64,000 nucleotides of DNA, from positions 186,001 through 250,000 of the forward strand of contig JAKOUY010000040.1 of the NCBI GenBank assembly GCA_029782355.1, written 5' to 3'. Positions within the stretch are counted from its first letter, which is position 1. Each line of letters opens with the position of its first letter. The notes beneath the pieces were generated by a model. That model was given only the letters and a program-made list of their open reading frames with translations. It had not been told where the DNA came from and did not search any database. Of this stretch, positions 29,678 to 38,259 are shown piece after piece. A program made the position numbers and the translations under genes. The DNA is from Actinomycetes bacterium. GTDB taxonomy: Bacteria > Actinomycetota > Acidimicrobiia > Acidimicrobiales > Ilumatobacteraceae.

Positions 29678-30280
29678 GTGGAGCGATTGCGCGTCGGCGC
29701 CGACGGGGTCACCCGCTGCTGGTGGTGCGGCGACGACCCGCTGTACGTCGACTATCACGACCACGAGTGGGGTCACCGGTGGACGGCCGACGACCGGCTG
29801 TTCGAGAAGCTGTGCCTCGAGGGGTTCCAGGCCGGCCTGGCGTGGATCACCATCCTGCGCAAGCGCGAGCACTTCCGCCGGGCCTTCGACCGCTTCGACA
29901 TCGAGCGGGTCGCGGCGTACGGCGAGGCCGATGTGCAGCGCCTGCTCGGCGACGCCGGCATCGTCCGCCACCGCGGCAAGATCACCTCGGCCATCGGCAA
30001 CGCCCGTCGCGCCCGGGAGCTGGTCGCCGAGTTCGGCTCCCTCGCCGGGTACGTCGAGCAGTTCCGCAGCCCCCGCGCCCCCGGCCTGTCGCCCGGCGCG
30101 GCGATACCGGCCACGAGTCCCGAGTCGGTGGCGATGAGCAACGATCTGAAGCGACGCGGCTGGACCTTCGTGGGGCCGACGACGATGTACGCCTTCATGC
30201 AGTCGATGGGTCTGGTCGACGACCACATCGACGGCTGCCAGCGCCGCCCGCCAACGATCGGCGGGGCGGTCAGCCGGTGA
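29678..30280 (+). CDS. tag: DNA-3-methyladenine glycosylase I
   Basis: 200-residue base-excision repair enzyme that removes 3-methyladenine. Hallmarks are the N-terminal zinc-site cysteines in RCWWCGDDPLYVDYHDHEWG, FEKLCLEGFQAGLAWITIL, and the C-terminal FVGPTTMYAFMQSMGLVDDH with its conserved His and the final Cys (DGCQRR). Length matches the family. GTG start at 29678. Its last 11 bases overlap the convergent acylase gene. Confidence 0.93.
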   Translation: MERLRVGADGVTRCWWCGDDPLYVDYHDHEWGHRWTADDRLFEKLCLEGFQAGLAWITILRKREHFRRAFDRFDIERVAAYGEADVQRLLGDAGIVRHRGKITSAIGNARRARELVAEFGSLAGYVEQFRSPRAPGLSPGAAIPATSPESVAMSNDLKRRGWTFVGPTTMYAFMQSMGLVDDHIDGCQRRPPTIGGAVSR

Positions 30281-32915
30281 CGGTGACGGACGTCAGCGCC
30301 GGGTCGGCGTCGATCTCGGCGTCCGTGAAGGCGACCTGACGCCAGTTCTTGTCGGCGAAGCGCTGGGTCTGCACCGTGAACAGCGGCGAGCTCCGGTCGC
30401 CGGTCTCTCCGTAGGTCAGGATCGCCCAGGCTCGGGGCTGGCCGCTGGTGAAGTCGACGTTGAACAGGAAGCTCGTGCCGCGGTCGACCGGGTAGCCGGA
30501 CGGGCGCAGGTCCGAGCCAGGGACCACCGGATCGCCAGCGTCGGCGACGGGTTCGGTGGTGTTGCCGGGCCGACTGTAGTCGACGACGTTGGTCAGCCCG
30601 TCCGGCCCACTGCCCCCACCCAGGCCGATGCGCGGGCCGTGCTCGGTGGCCCGCAGGGCGTACTGCACGGCGCCCAACCGGACATCGACGGCCAGGCCGG
30701 CCTTCGTCAGGGTCTGGACGGCGCGGGCCAGTGCCATCAGCACCGGATCGTGGACTGGGTCGGCGGCCGGCTTCAGGCCCGACGGCGTGTGCAGCGCGTC
30801 GGCCGGATCGAACGGCACGGCCCACAGCCCGTCGAGGCCACCCTCGACGTCGCGGCGCACCGCCGACATCAGCTCGTGCCATAGCACCGCGCCCACGCTG
30901 TCGGTGTTGTCGAAACCGTCCCAGGCCGTCAGCACGGCGCACGCCGGGGCGACGTCCACCGCCTCGGCGGGCAGGGCCACGGCGCCGTCGGGGCCGTCGA
31001 GCTGGGGCACGTCCACCACGGTGGCGCCGGCGCACCGGGCGGCCACGGCGGGGCGCAGCAGGCGGGCCGAGCCGACCCGGTCGTACAGGGCCGCGGCTCG
31101 CAGCTCGGCACTGGTCCAGGTGCCGTCGGACCCGGCCGGCCCGCTGGCACCCTCGCTCAGCACCTCGGCGTTCTCCCGGGTGCGCAGCGAGCGAACCGTG
31201 TCCTGCTCGCCGTGGAGGATCGAGTACCCGCCGGACAGCCGCTCGGTGGCGTGGTACATCCAGAAGCTGTCGTTGGCGTTGAACACGTAGTCGCCGCGCT
31301 CGACCTGTGGCATCTCGTCGAAGGGGACCAGGCCGGGGTCCCGGGCACCGGGCACCTCCGCCCAGCGGAACGTGCTGTCCGAACCGTTGAGCAGCACGGC
31401 GCCGTTGGCCTTGGCGATCTTGGTGATCGGATCCGTCGCCAGGGCCTGGCGGTACTTGGCCTCGGCGGCGGGAGACAGCTTCGGCGTGGCCGACGTGTCC
31501 GCGTACCAGGCCCGGCCGTCACGGCTGACGGCGATGGTGTTGAACAACGGGACTCCCTGATGCGTCCGGTGGGCGGCGATGAACTCGTCGAACGTCGTCG
31601 CCGTGTCCATCGCCAGGTACTGGTCGACGAACTCGTCGTTGTTCAGGTTGGCATCACGGAATGTCAGCGTCTTCGCCGTCGTCCAGCCGAGGCCCGGGAA
31701 GTTGACGATCGGGCCGTACTCGCTGTGATACAGCCGGCGGTGCTGTTGGACCGTGGTCCCGTCGGGCTGGCGGACGTCGACGGTGTAGTCCGTGGAGGTC
31801 ATCGGCACGGATACGCCATCCACCAGGTACCGCGTCGGATCGGCGGGGTCGAGGTCGAGCAGATAGCCGGTGAACCGGGCCCCCGCGGAGACCGTGTGGC
31901 TCCAGGCGAACTCCTTGGTGAACCCGACGCCGACGCCCGGCAGGCCGATGAGCATCGCCCCGTAGATGTTCATCGCCGGAGTCGTCAGCTGGACCTCCCA
32001 GAAGCGCAGCGAGCCCTCCCAGGGGAAGTGCGGGTTGCCGATCAGCATGCCGCCGGACCCGCCGGTGACGTCGTCGGCGCCGATCGCCCAGGCGTTGCTG
32101 GCGGCCTGCGGGGACACCTCGGCCCACGCCGCCGCCATGCGTGCCGGGCCGTCGGCCGAGCTGGTCGGGACGCTGCCGGGTGCGGCCGGTGCCGGCGGCT
32201 GGGCCGAGGGGATCAGCCGGGCCAGGCTGGCGCTGCTGGCCAGCAGCGTGACCCACCGCCCGTAGGTGTACAGCTCGACCGGGGTGATCGGGCGCACCCA
32301 GTCCTGGCCGGCGCACCATCCGGTGAACCCGCCCGGGTGCTCCGCCAGGTAGCGGTTCCAGCCGGCGGCGTAGGCCGTCATCATCTCGCGCACCCCGCTG
32401 CTGGCCGTGGTGAAGTCGGCGGCGGCGAGATCGGCCAGGCCGATGCTCTCCCAGGCGAAGTCGCTGTCGACGTTGGCGTCCTTGGTCCCCGGACCGAAGG
32501 TGGCCGCCCGCCGGGCCAGCGGGGTGAGCACGGCGTCGGCCAGCGTGCAGCCGTGATCCTGCGCGTTGGCGTAGCCCTGCCCGAAGATCACGTCACCGAG
32601 CCGGTCACCGGTGATGTGCGGGACGCCGTCGGTGGTCCGCCGGATGACGGCCCGGTAGGCCGACCCGGCCGGGGTGCTGAGCGCGCCGGTACCGGCCGGG
32701 GCCGGCTGGGGCGACACGGTGCCGGCGGGGGCCGGCTGGGAGGACACGGTGCCGGCGGGAGCCGGCTGGGGCGACACGGTGCCGGCCGGGCCCGGCTCGG
32801 AGGACACGGTGCCGGCCGAGGCCGGCGGTGTCGGGCTGGTCGCCTGGGCGGCGGTCGCGGTCAGTAGGCCGGCGGCCAGCAGGGCGGTGGCGGCGGACGA
32901 GGGGGTGCGGCGCAT
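30270..32915 (-). CDS. Penicillin acylase-family Ntn-hydrolase, exported
   Basis: 881-residue precursor of the penicillin amidase family, which cleaves amide bonds of substrates such as acyl-homoserine lactones, cyclic lipopeptides or beta-lactams. Order: signal peptide (about 1-25), a repetitive Pro/Ala linker, the alpha chain beginning VIRRTTDGVPHITGDRLGD, a spacer, then the autocatalytic nucleophile serine in ASNAWAIGADDVTGG. The beta chain follows with MLIGNPHFPW and the typical NDEFVDQYLAMD region. The Ser and surrounding motif look active. Substrate cannot be deduced. It is convergent with tag, and upstream it follows dapD in the same direction. Confidence 0.9.
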   Translation of the reverse strand: MRRTPSSAATALLAAGLLTATAAQATSPTPPASAGTVSSEPGPAGTVSPQPAPAGTVSSQPAPAGTVSPQPAPAGTGALSTPAGSAYRAVIRRTTDGVPHITGDRLGDVIFGQGYANAQDHGCTLADAVLTPLARRAATFGPGTKDANVDSDFAWESIGLADLAAADFTTASSGVREMMTAYAAGWNRYLAEHPGGFTGWCAGQDWVRPITPVELYTYGRWVTLLASSASLARLIPSAQPPAPAAPGSVPTSSADGPARMAAAWAEVSPQAASNAWAIGADDVTGGSGGMLIGNPHFPWEGSLRFWEVQLTTPAMNIYGAMLIGLPGVGVGFTKEFAWSHTVSAGARFTGYLLDLDPADPTRYLVDGVSVPMTSTDYTVDVRQPDGTTVQQHRRLYHSEYGPIVNFPGLGWTTAKTLTFRDANLNNDEFVDQYLAMDTATTFDEFIAAHRTHQGVPLFNTIAVSRDGRAWYADTSATPKLSPAAEAKYRQALATDPITKIAKANGAVLLNGSDSTFRWAEVPGARDPGLVPFDEMPQVERGDYVFNANDSFWMYHATERLSGGYSILHGEQDTVRSLRTRENAEVLSEGASGPAGSDGTWTSAELRAAALYDRVGSARLLRPAVAARCAGATVVDVPQLDGPDGAVALPAEAVDVAPACAVLTAWDGFDNTDSVGAVLWHELMSAVRRDVEGGLDGLWAVPFDPADALHTPSGLKPAADPVHDPVLMALARAVQTLTKAGLAVDVRLGAVQYALRATEHGPRIGLGGGSGPDGLTNVVDYSRPGNTTEPVADAGDPVVPGSDLRPSGYPVDRGTSFLFNVDFTSGQPRAWAILTYGETGDRSSPLFTVQTQRFADKNWRQVAFTDAEIDADPALTSVTVTG
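32694..32813 (-). repeat. 30-bp tandem repeat x4 encoding GTVSxQPAPA
   Basis: Four in-frame 30-bp copies encode ten-residue repeats (GTVSSEPGPA, GTVSPQPAPA, GTVSSQPAPA, GTVSPQPAPA) just after the acylase signal peptide, residues about 35-74. They probably form a flexible cell-wall-spanning linker of variable length. Confidence 0.85.
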
Positions 32916-32949
32916 GACCCCATGCTCCCACCATCGGCAGGTGCGCCGG

Positions 32950-33891
32950 TCAGTTGGCGTGCAGGATGGCGTTGAGCCCACCCCAGTTGGGGGTGCGCGG
33001 CAGGGCCTCGACGGCGCCGGTCTGGCTGTTGCGCCGGTACAGCAGGCCGCTGGCGCCGCTGAGCTGTCGAGCCTTGACGACACCGACCTCGCCGCTGCCG
33101 CTGGCGCCGTGGACGGCCACCACCGTGCCGGCCGTGAGGTACAGGCCGGCCTCGACCACGCAGTCGTCGCCGAGGCTGATGCCCAGACCCGATTCGGCGC
33201 CCAGCAGGCAGCGCTCACCGATCGTCACCTGCTCCTTGCCCCCGCCCGACAGCGTGCCCTGGATCGAGGCCCCGCCGCCGATGTCGCTGCCGTCGCCCAC
33301 GACGACGCCGGCCGAGATGCGGCCCTCGACCATCGAGGTGCCCAGCGTGCCGGCGTTGAAGTTGACGAAGCCCTCGTGCATCACGGTCGTGCCGGGCGCC
33401 AGGTGGGCGCCGAGACGGACTCGGTCGGCGTCGGCGATGCGCACGCCGGTGGGCGTCACGTAGTCGGTCATCCGCGGGAACTTGTCCAGGCCGTAGACCT
33501 GCAGGTGACCGCCGTCGGCGCGCACCGCCCAGCGCAGCGCATCCACCCGTGTGGGTGCCACCGGGCCGTGCGACGTCCAGGCGACGTTGGCCAGCAGGCC
33601 GAACAACCCGTCGAGGTTGACGGTCCGCGGTTGGACCAGCCGGTTGGACAGCAGGTGCAGGCGCAGGTACACGTCGGCGGCGTCGGCGGGCGCGGCGTCC
33701 AGATCGATGTGCGCGGCGACGGGCACGACGTCGACCCCACGAACGGGGTCATGGCGGGGTTCGATGCCGCGGCCAGGCTGGTCGCTCGGCGAGCCGAGGC
33801 CGAGGTCGGGGTACCAGGCGTCCAGCACGGTGCCGTCCTCGGCCACGGTGGACAGGCCGCGGCCCCAGGCCAGGCGTGGTGCGGTGCTCAT
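32950..33891 (-). CDS. dapD: Tetrahydrodipicolinate N-succinyltransferase, actinobacterial type
   Basis: 313-residue enzyme of the succinylase branch of lysine and diaminopimelate synthesis. The left-handed beta-helix region is clear from the hexapeptide-like run after [20 protein letters not shown]. The conserved blocks [19 protein letters not shown] and [12 protein letters not shown] follow, and [18 protein letters not shown] ends the actinobacterial-type C-terminus. This DapD type differs from the proteobacterial one in its long N-terminal domain. The ATG overlaps the lysS stop (ATGA), linking lysine synthesis to lysyl-tRNA charging. Confidence 0.9.
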   Translation of the reverse strand: MSTAPRLAWGRGLSTVAEDGTVLDAWYPDLGLGSPSDQPGRGIEPRHDPVRGVDVVPVAAHIDLDAAPADAADVYLRLHLLSNRLVQPRTVNLDGLFGLLANVAWTSHGPVAPTRVDALRWAVRADGGHLQVYGLDKFPRMTDYVTPTGVRIADADRVRLGAHLAPGTTVMHEGFVNFNAGTLGTSMVEGRISAGVVVGDGSDIGGGASIQGTLSGGGKEQVTIGERCLLGAESGLGISLGDDCVVEAGLYLTAGTVVAVHGASGSGEVGVVKARQLSGASGLLYRRNSQTGAVEALPRTPNWGGLNAILHAN

Positions 33892-35408
33892 TCCCAGACC
33901 TCCGGTCGCAGTGTGGGGAACAGGACGACTTCCTTGATCGAGCTGACCCCCGCCAGCAGCATGGCCACCCGGTCCATGCCGATGCCCAGGCCGCCCGTGG
34001 GGGGCAGCCCGTACTCCAGGGCCCGCAGGTAGTCCTCGTCCACGGTCCCGGCTTCGGCGTTGCCGGCCTCCTTGGCCCGCTGCTCGTCCTCGAACCGGGC
34101 GCGCTGCTCCAACGGATCGTTCAGCTCGCTGTAGCCGTTGGCCAGCTCCCGGCCGCCGACGAACAGCTCGAAGCGCTCGGTCAGGTGGGGGTCGTGGCGG
34201 TCGGTGCGGGCCAGCGGGCTGATCTCCACGGGATGCCCGGTGACGAACGTCGGGGCGATCAGCGAGGCCTCGACGGTGGCCTCGAACAGCTCCTCGACCA
34301 GCTTTCCGGTTCCCCACGAGGGGGCGGCGACCACCCCGTGACGTTCGGCGATGGCCACCAGGGCCGGGCGGGGCATCGACGGGTGGACCTCCTCGCCCAC
34401 GGCCGCACTGGTCAGGTCGGTCATCTTCGCCTGGCGCCACGGCTGGGCCAGGTCGACGGACGTGCCGTCGATGTCGACCACCGTGGTGCCCGTGGCGTCC
34501 TGCGCCGCCCGGGTGATCAGCTCGGTGGTGATGGCGATCATCTCGGTGTAGTCGGCGTAGGCCTGGTACAGCTCCATCATCGTGAACTCGGGGTTGTGCC
34601 GGGTGGAGACGCCCTCGTTGCGGAACACCCGGCCGATCTCGAACACCCGGTCCATGCCACCGACGATCAGCCGCTTGAGGTGGAGCTCCAGGGCGATGCG
34701 CAGGAACAGCGGCATGTCCAAGGCGTTGTGGTGGGTGAGGAACGGCCGGGCGTGGGCGCCGCCGGCCTCGACGTGCAGGACCGGGGTCTCGACCTCGACG
34801 TAGTCGTGCTCGTGCAGGGTCCGCCGGAAGCTGGCGATGACCTCGTGGCGGATCCGAAAGGCCCGGCGGGCCGACTCGGTGACGATCAGATCGGCGTAGC
34901 GCTGGCGGAATCGGGTGTCGGTGTCGGACAGCCCGTGCCACTTGTCCGGCAGCGGGCGGACCGCCTTGGACAGGAGCTGGAAGGTGATCACCTGGACACT
35001 CAGTTCGCCCTTGCGGGTGGTCATCACCGTGCCGTCCACGCCCACCCAATCGCCGAGGTCGAGGTCGGCGAAGGCGGCGAAGGCCTCCTCGCCGACCACG
35101 GCCTTGGACACGAACAGCTGGACCTCCGACTCCCGCTCGCGGATCGTGGCGAAGATCAGCTTGCCCTGCTCGCGCTTGAGCAGCATCCGCCCGGCCACCT
35201 GGACCCGCTCGTCGGTCTCCTGGCCGGCCTCCAGGTCACCGTGGGCCTCGCGTAGCTGCGCCACGGTGTGCGAACGGTCGAAGCGATAGGGGTACGGGTT
35301 GGTGCCCGCCTGGCGCAACGTGGCCACCTTGTCCAGCCGCTTGGCCCGCTCGCCGGCCAGTCCGCTGGTGGTGACGGGCGCGCTGGTGGGCGGGACGTCG
35401 TCGGTCAC
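33888..35408 (-). CDS. lysS: Lysyl-tRNA synthetase, class II
   Basis: 506-residue class II aminoacyl-tRNA synthetase. An N-terminal extension of about 25 residues precedes the OB-fold anticodon-binding domain (about 85-190, [19 protein letters not shown]). The catalytic core carries motif 1 (around [19 protein letters not shown]), motif 2 ([18 protein letters not shown]) and motif 3 ([13 protein letters not shown]). GTG 35408 was chosen because TACCGT ends eight bases upstream; longer frames have no support. It is followed directly by dapD. Confidence 0.95.
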   Translation of the reverse strand: MTDDVPPTSAPVTTSGLAGERAKRLDKVATLRQAGTNPYPYRFDRSHTVAQLREAHGDLEAGQETDERVQVAGRMLLKREQGKLIFATIRERESEVQLFVSKAVVGEEAFAAFADLDLGDWVGVDGTVMTTRKGELSVQVITFQLLSKAVRPLPDKWHGLSDTDTRFRQRYADLIVTESARRAFRIRHEVIASFRRTLHEHDYVEVETPVLHVEAGGAHARPFLTHHNALDMPLFLRIALELHLKRLIVGGMDRVFEIGRVFRNEGVSTRHNPEFTMMELYQAYADYTEMIAITTELITRAAQDATGTTVVDIDGTSVDLAQPWRQAKMTDLTSAAVGEEVHPSMPRPALVAIAERHGVVAAPSWGTGKLVEELFEATVEASLIAPTFVTGHPVEISPLARTDRHDPHLTERFELFVGGRELANGYSELNDPLEQRARFEDEQRAKEAGNAEAGTVDEDYLRALEYGLPPTGGLGIGMDRVAMLLAGVSSIKEVVLFPTLRPEVWE

Positions 35409-35416
35409 GGGCTCCG

Positions 35417-35422
35417 ACGGTA
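35417..35422 (-). promoter_or_regulatory. -10 box TACCGT for lysS-dapD
   Basis: On the minus strand TACCGT ends eight bases before the lysS GTG at 35408. Confidence 0.5.
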
Positions 35423-35459
35423 CCGCCGACAGCCGCCCGACCACGACGGCATTGCCGGT

Positions 35460-35465
35460 TAGCCT
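35460..35465 (+). promoter_or_regulatory. -10 box TAGCCT for the Lpd-like gene
   Basis: TAGCCT ends eight bases before GTG 35474. The same hexamer recurs before the genes at 43251, 51598, 58859 and 59125. Confidence 0.55.
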
Positions 35466-35473
35466 GACCCGCC

Positions 35474-36835
35474 GTGGCAACCAGATTCGTGATCATCGGC
35501 GGCGGCCCGGCCGGCAACACGGCCGCCACGTACGCCGCCCGCCTGGGTGCCGAGGTGACCATGGTGGAGCGCGACGTCATCGGCGGCGCCGCCCACCTGT
35601 GGGACTGCATCCCGTCGAAGACGATGATCTCCACCGGCGGAGCGATGAGCTTCTCCCGGCGGATCGGCGGGATGGGGCTGGAGCAGTCCGACGTCGCCGT
35701 CGATGCCGAGGGCCTGACCCACCGGATCGAGACGATCAAGTCGAAGCTGTCCCAGGGCACCACCCAGCTGCTCTCCAGCCAGGGCGTCCGCCTGGTCATG
35801 GGGACGGCCCGGATGGTCGGCCCGCACCAGGTCGAGATCAGCGATCTCGACGGCGTGCGCGTCGTCGAGGCCGACGCCGTGCTGGTGGCCACCGGGTCCC
35901 GCCCGCGCATCCCGGCGTGGTGCCACCCGGACCACGAGCGCATCCTGACCACCCGCGACTGCTACCCGCCCAGCATCTTCCCGGACAGCATCACGGTGGT
36001 CGGCTCCGGCGTCACGGGCGTGGAGTTCGTCCACATGTTCTCGTCGTTCGGGGCTCAGGTCACGTTGGTGGTCAGCCGCCAACAGGTGCTGCCGGCCAAG
36101 GATCCCGAGGTGGCCGCGGTGCTGGAGGAGGACTTCCTGCGCCGTGGGGTCCGCCTACTGAAGGGTGCCCGGGCGACGGCCATCGAGCGGGAGGGCGCCG
36201 AGGTCGTGGTCCGCTGCGACGACGGCCGGGTGGTGCGCAGCACCCACGCCGTGCTGGCCATCGGCTCGGTGCCGAACACCGACTCGCTGAACCTCGAGTC
36301 CGCCGGGGTCGCCCTCGACGAGGGCGGCTACATCACCATCGGTCGGCACTGCCAGAGCAACGTCCCGCACATCTATGCCGCCGGTGACGTGAGCGGCAAG
36401 CTGCCCCTGTCCAGCGTCGCCGCCATGCAGGGCCGCAAGGTGGCCGAGCACGTCATGGGCCTGCAGCGCGTCGCCCACCGCCACCTCGACTACGACAAGG
36501 CGGCCAGCGCGATCTTCACCGAGCCGGAGATCGCCGATGTCGGCCTGGCCGAGGCCGAAGCGTTCGCCGTCGGGCGCAAGATCCGGGTCACCAAGGTGCC
36601 GTTCAGCGCCACGCCCAAGGCGCTGATCAACAACGACCCGCGCGGCTTCGTCAAGATCATCAGCGACCCGGCCACCGGCGTGGTCCTCGGCGGCTCAATC
36701 GTCGGACGGCACGCCGCCGAACTGATCAGCGTCATCGCCCTGGCGGTCACCGCCAACCTGAAGGTCAGCGACATCGTCGAGTCCCTGCTGGTCCACCCAG
36801 CCCTCAGCGAAGCCCTCGCCGAAGCCGCCGAATAG
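35474..36835 (+). CDS. Lpd/SthA-like FAD-dependent pyridine nucleotide oxidoreductase lacking the redox disulfide
   Basis: 453-residue flavoprotein with the dihydrolipoamide dehydrogenase fold. FAD binding: FVIIGGGPAGNTAATYAARLG. NAD(P) binding: TVVGSGVTGVEFVHMFSSFG. Second FAD motif: IYAAGDVSGKLPL. A C-terminal dimerisation domain ends in HPALSEALAEAAE. The active-site segment reads GGAAHLWDCIPSKTM: the second cysteine of the usual CxxxxC pair is kept but the first is replaced, so it cannot form the redox disulfide. It is more likely a quinone reductase (like mycobacterial LpdA) or a transhydrogenase-type enzyme than a lipoamide dehydrogenase. The C-terminal His-Pro is present but its Glu partner is changed to Ser. 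Confidence 0.87.
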   Translation: MATRFVIIGGGPAGNTAATYAARLGAEVTMVERDVIGGAAHLWDCIPSKTMISTGGAMSFSRRIGGMGLEQSDVAVDAEGLTHRIETIKSKLSQGTTQLLSSQGVRLVMGTARMVGPHQVEISDLDGVRVVEADAVLVATGSRPRIPAWCHPDHERILTTRDCYPPSIFPDSITVVGSGVTGVEFVHMFSSFGAQVTLVVSRQQVLPAKDPEVAAVLEEDFLRRGVRLLKGARATAIEREGAEVVVRCDDGRVVRSTHAVLAIGSVPNTDSLNLESAGVALDEGGYITIGRHCQSNVPHIYAAGDVSGKLPLSSVAAMQGRKVAEHVMGLQRVAHRHLDYDKAASAIFTEPEIADVGLAEAEAFAVGRKIRVTKVPFSATPKALINNDPRGFVKIISDPATGVVLGGSIVGRHAAELISVIALAVTANLKVSDIVESLLVHPALSEALAEAAE

Positions 36836-36926
36836 CCCCCGACCCACCGCCAGCCCCCGCCCGCCCGGCCCGTCCCACCGGCCCTCAGCCCCCGTCCCGC
36901 CGCCCCCCAACCCCCTCCGTGGTCAG
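36836..36926. other. C-rich tract (G-rich on the minus strand)
   Basis: About 90 bp made almost entirely of C runs with few A/T bases, starting at the stop of the Lpd-like gene. The minus strand has several runs of three to six G, so it could form quadruplex structure or act as a pause/termination region. Confidence 0.6.
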
Positions 36927-37266
36927 TTCCGCGCCCATGGGCGCGGGGATGTGCAAGCCCGGCGGTTTCCGCGCCCATGGGGCTGAGGGTGGTCACGGCG
37001 GGCGCCGAAGATGCCCGGTCATCGCGCCGGCCGGGCCGGCGATCGGCGCCCAGGCGCTTGCGGCACGTTTCGCGCCCATGGGCGCGGAGATGTGCATGCC
37101 CGGCCGTTTCCGCGCCCATGGGGCTGAGGGCGGTCACGGCGGGCGCCGAAGCTGCCCGGTCATCGCGCCGGCCGGGCCGGCCATCGGCGCCCCGGCGTTG
37201 GCGGCACATTCCGCGCCCATGGGCGCGGGGATGTGCATGCCCGGCGGTTTCCGCGCCCATGGGGCC
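36927..37266. repeat. 141-bp tandem repeat (2.4 copies) with nested perfect palindromes
   Basis: Copies begin at about 36927, 37068 and 37209; the third is partial. The core CGCGCCCATGGG occurs six times (36930, 36970, 37071, 37111, 37212, 37252) with alternating 40- and 101-base spacing. The first core of each copy extends to a perfect palindrome, CCGCGCCCATGGGCGCGG (18 bp) in copies 1 and 3 and its inner 16 bp in copy 2. Each full copy also holds the inverted repeat GGCGCCGA/TCGGCGCC (37001-37008 and 37043-37050 in copy 1) around GCCGGCC-G-GGCCGGC. Because 141 is a multiple of three, both strands stay open in repetitive frames, which I regard as non-coding. Confidence 0.9.
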
Positions 37267-37281
37267 GAGGGAGTTCTCCTC

Positions 37282-37395
37282 GGGGGCGCGGACGGGGGCG
37301 GGGCGGGGGGGAGCGGCGCGCTCGGGGGTTGGTGGGGGGCGGGGTCCTCGGGGGCGCGGTCGAGGGCGCGGTCGGCGGGGGTGGTCGGGTGGGGG
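37282..37395. other. G-rich tract with quadruplex potential
   Basis: The plus strand carries many G runs, including a 5-4-7 run series at 37294-37311 and another series at 37324-37344. It mirrors the C-rich tract on the other side of the 141-bp repeats and ends at the barstar-like stop codon. Confidence 0.6.
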
Positions 37396-37746
37396 TCAGC
37401 GGTGGATCAGGGTGACGGCCAGGCGGGCGGGGGACTCGGACTCGACGAGGACCAGGGCATCGGCGACGGCCTGGTAGGCCGCTGGGTCGTGGTGGGCGAG
37501 TCGCCCGGCGCGGTCCCAGATCAGCTCGACGAACGGGCCGTCGGCGAGGGCCAGGTCGCGCAGGCAATCCACCAGGGCGTCGAGGTTGTGGCCGTAGTAG
37601 TCGGGAAAGCCGAGGTCGCGACCGAAGGCGGCGAGCGTGGCTGCTCGGGTGCGCCGGCCGTGGACCACCAACGCCCGCCGCCCGGCCGCGGTGGCCATGG
37701 CCCGCAGGGTGGCGAGGCGGACGCCGTCGCCGTCCAGCACTCTCAC
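37396..37746 (-). CDS. Barstar-family ribonuclease inhibitor
   Basis: 116-residue barstar-like protein. The key segment FPDYYGHNLDALVDCLRDL matches barstar's FPEYYGENLDALWDCL, including the aspartates equivalent to D35 and D39 that plug the RNase active site. The remaining strands (FVELIWDRAGRLA, ARLAVTLIHR) fit the fold. The GTG start overlaps the stop of the upstream RNase gene (GTGA) with GGAGG just upstream, so inhibitor and enzyme are translated from one message. The inferred job is to protect the producer's cytoplasm from the RNase encoded directly upstream. Confidence 0.87.
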   Translation of the reverse strand: MRVLDGDGVRLATLRAMATAAGRRALVVHGRRTRAATLAAFGRDLGFPDYYGHNLDALVDCLRDLALADGPFVELIWDRAGRLAHHDPAAYQAVADALVLVESESPARLAVTLIHR

Positions 37747-38258
37747 ACGCCCTCCAGGATGCGCGAGAACGTGTCGTAGTGGTTGCCGGTGTAGTACATC
37801 TCCCCGTTGCTGCCGACGATGATCCGCCGGGTGCCCCGATTGCTGGCCCCCGGGGTCACCACCGTGTACTCCCGGTAGTAGCCATCGCGCCGCGGTGGCA
37901 GGACCCGGTTGAGGTTGTGGTAGGTGGCGCCGTCGTTGCGTGGGAAGCGGAACGGGCCACCGTGGCGGATGGCCACGAGGGTGTCGTGGGCCTCTGCCGG
38001 CAGCTTGGACTCGGCCACGTACGGCAGGCCGGACGCCTGGTCGACGTTGGCCCCGCCTCGCGCTGCGGGCGACTGCGGGCGGCCGGCCGAGCGAGTGGCC
38101 GACTCGCCGTCGGTGGTCGCCGTGACCCGCGGTGTGGCGTCCACCGGGGCGGCTGCGTTGCGATGCTCCCACAGCAGCACGCCGACCAGCACCATGGCGA
38201 CGATGCCGGCGACGACACCGGTCCACTGGTGGCGCCGCGACGGCGCCTGGGTCGCCAC
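37743..38258 (-). CDS. Membrane-anchored or secreted guanyl-specific ribonuclease (RNase Sa/N1 family)
   Basis: 171-residue protein with a short basic N-terminus, one hydrophobic segment (WTGVVAGIVAMVLVGVLLW), a Thr/Ala/Ser-rich linker and a C-terminal RNase domain of about 95 residues. That domain matches RNase Sa closely: GPFRFPRNDGATYHN, the catalytic glutamate in YYREYTVVTPGA, the catalytic arginine in GTRRIIVG and the catalytic histidine in YYTGNHYDTFSRI. The disulfide cysteines of secreted RNase Sa are missing. The GTG start lies one base after the biotin carboxylase stop, and the barstar-like inhibitor follows with overlap. Whether the N-terminal segment is cleaved or kept as an anchor is unclear. 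Confidence 0.88.
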   Translation of the reverse strand: MATQAPSRRHQWTGVVAGIVAMVLVGVLLWEHRNAAAPVDATPRVTATTDGESATRSAGRPQSPAARGGANVDQASGLPYVAESKLPAEAHDTLVAIRHGGPFRFPRNDGATYHNLNRVLPPRRDGYYREYTVVTPGASNRGTRRIIVGSNGEMYYTGNHYDTFSRILEGV

Positions 38259-38259
38259 G

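Noticed and set aside
36490-37260. Repetitive open frames on both strands across the 141-bp repeats (47-residue repeats)
   Set aside because: The repeat length is divisible by three, so any frame stays open; no ribosome site or family resemblance supports coding.
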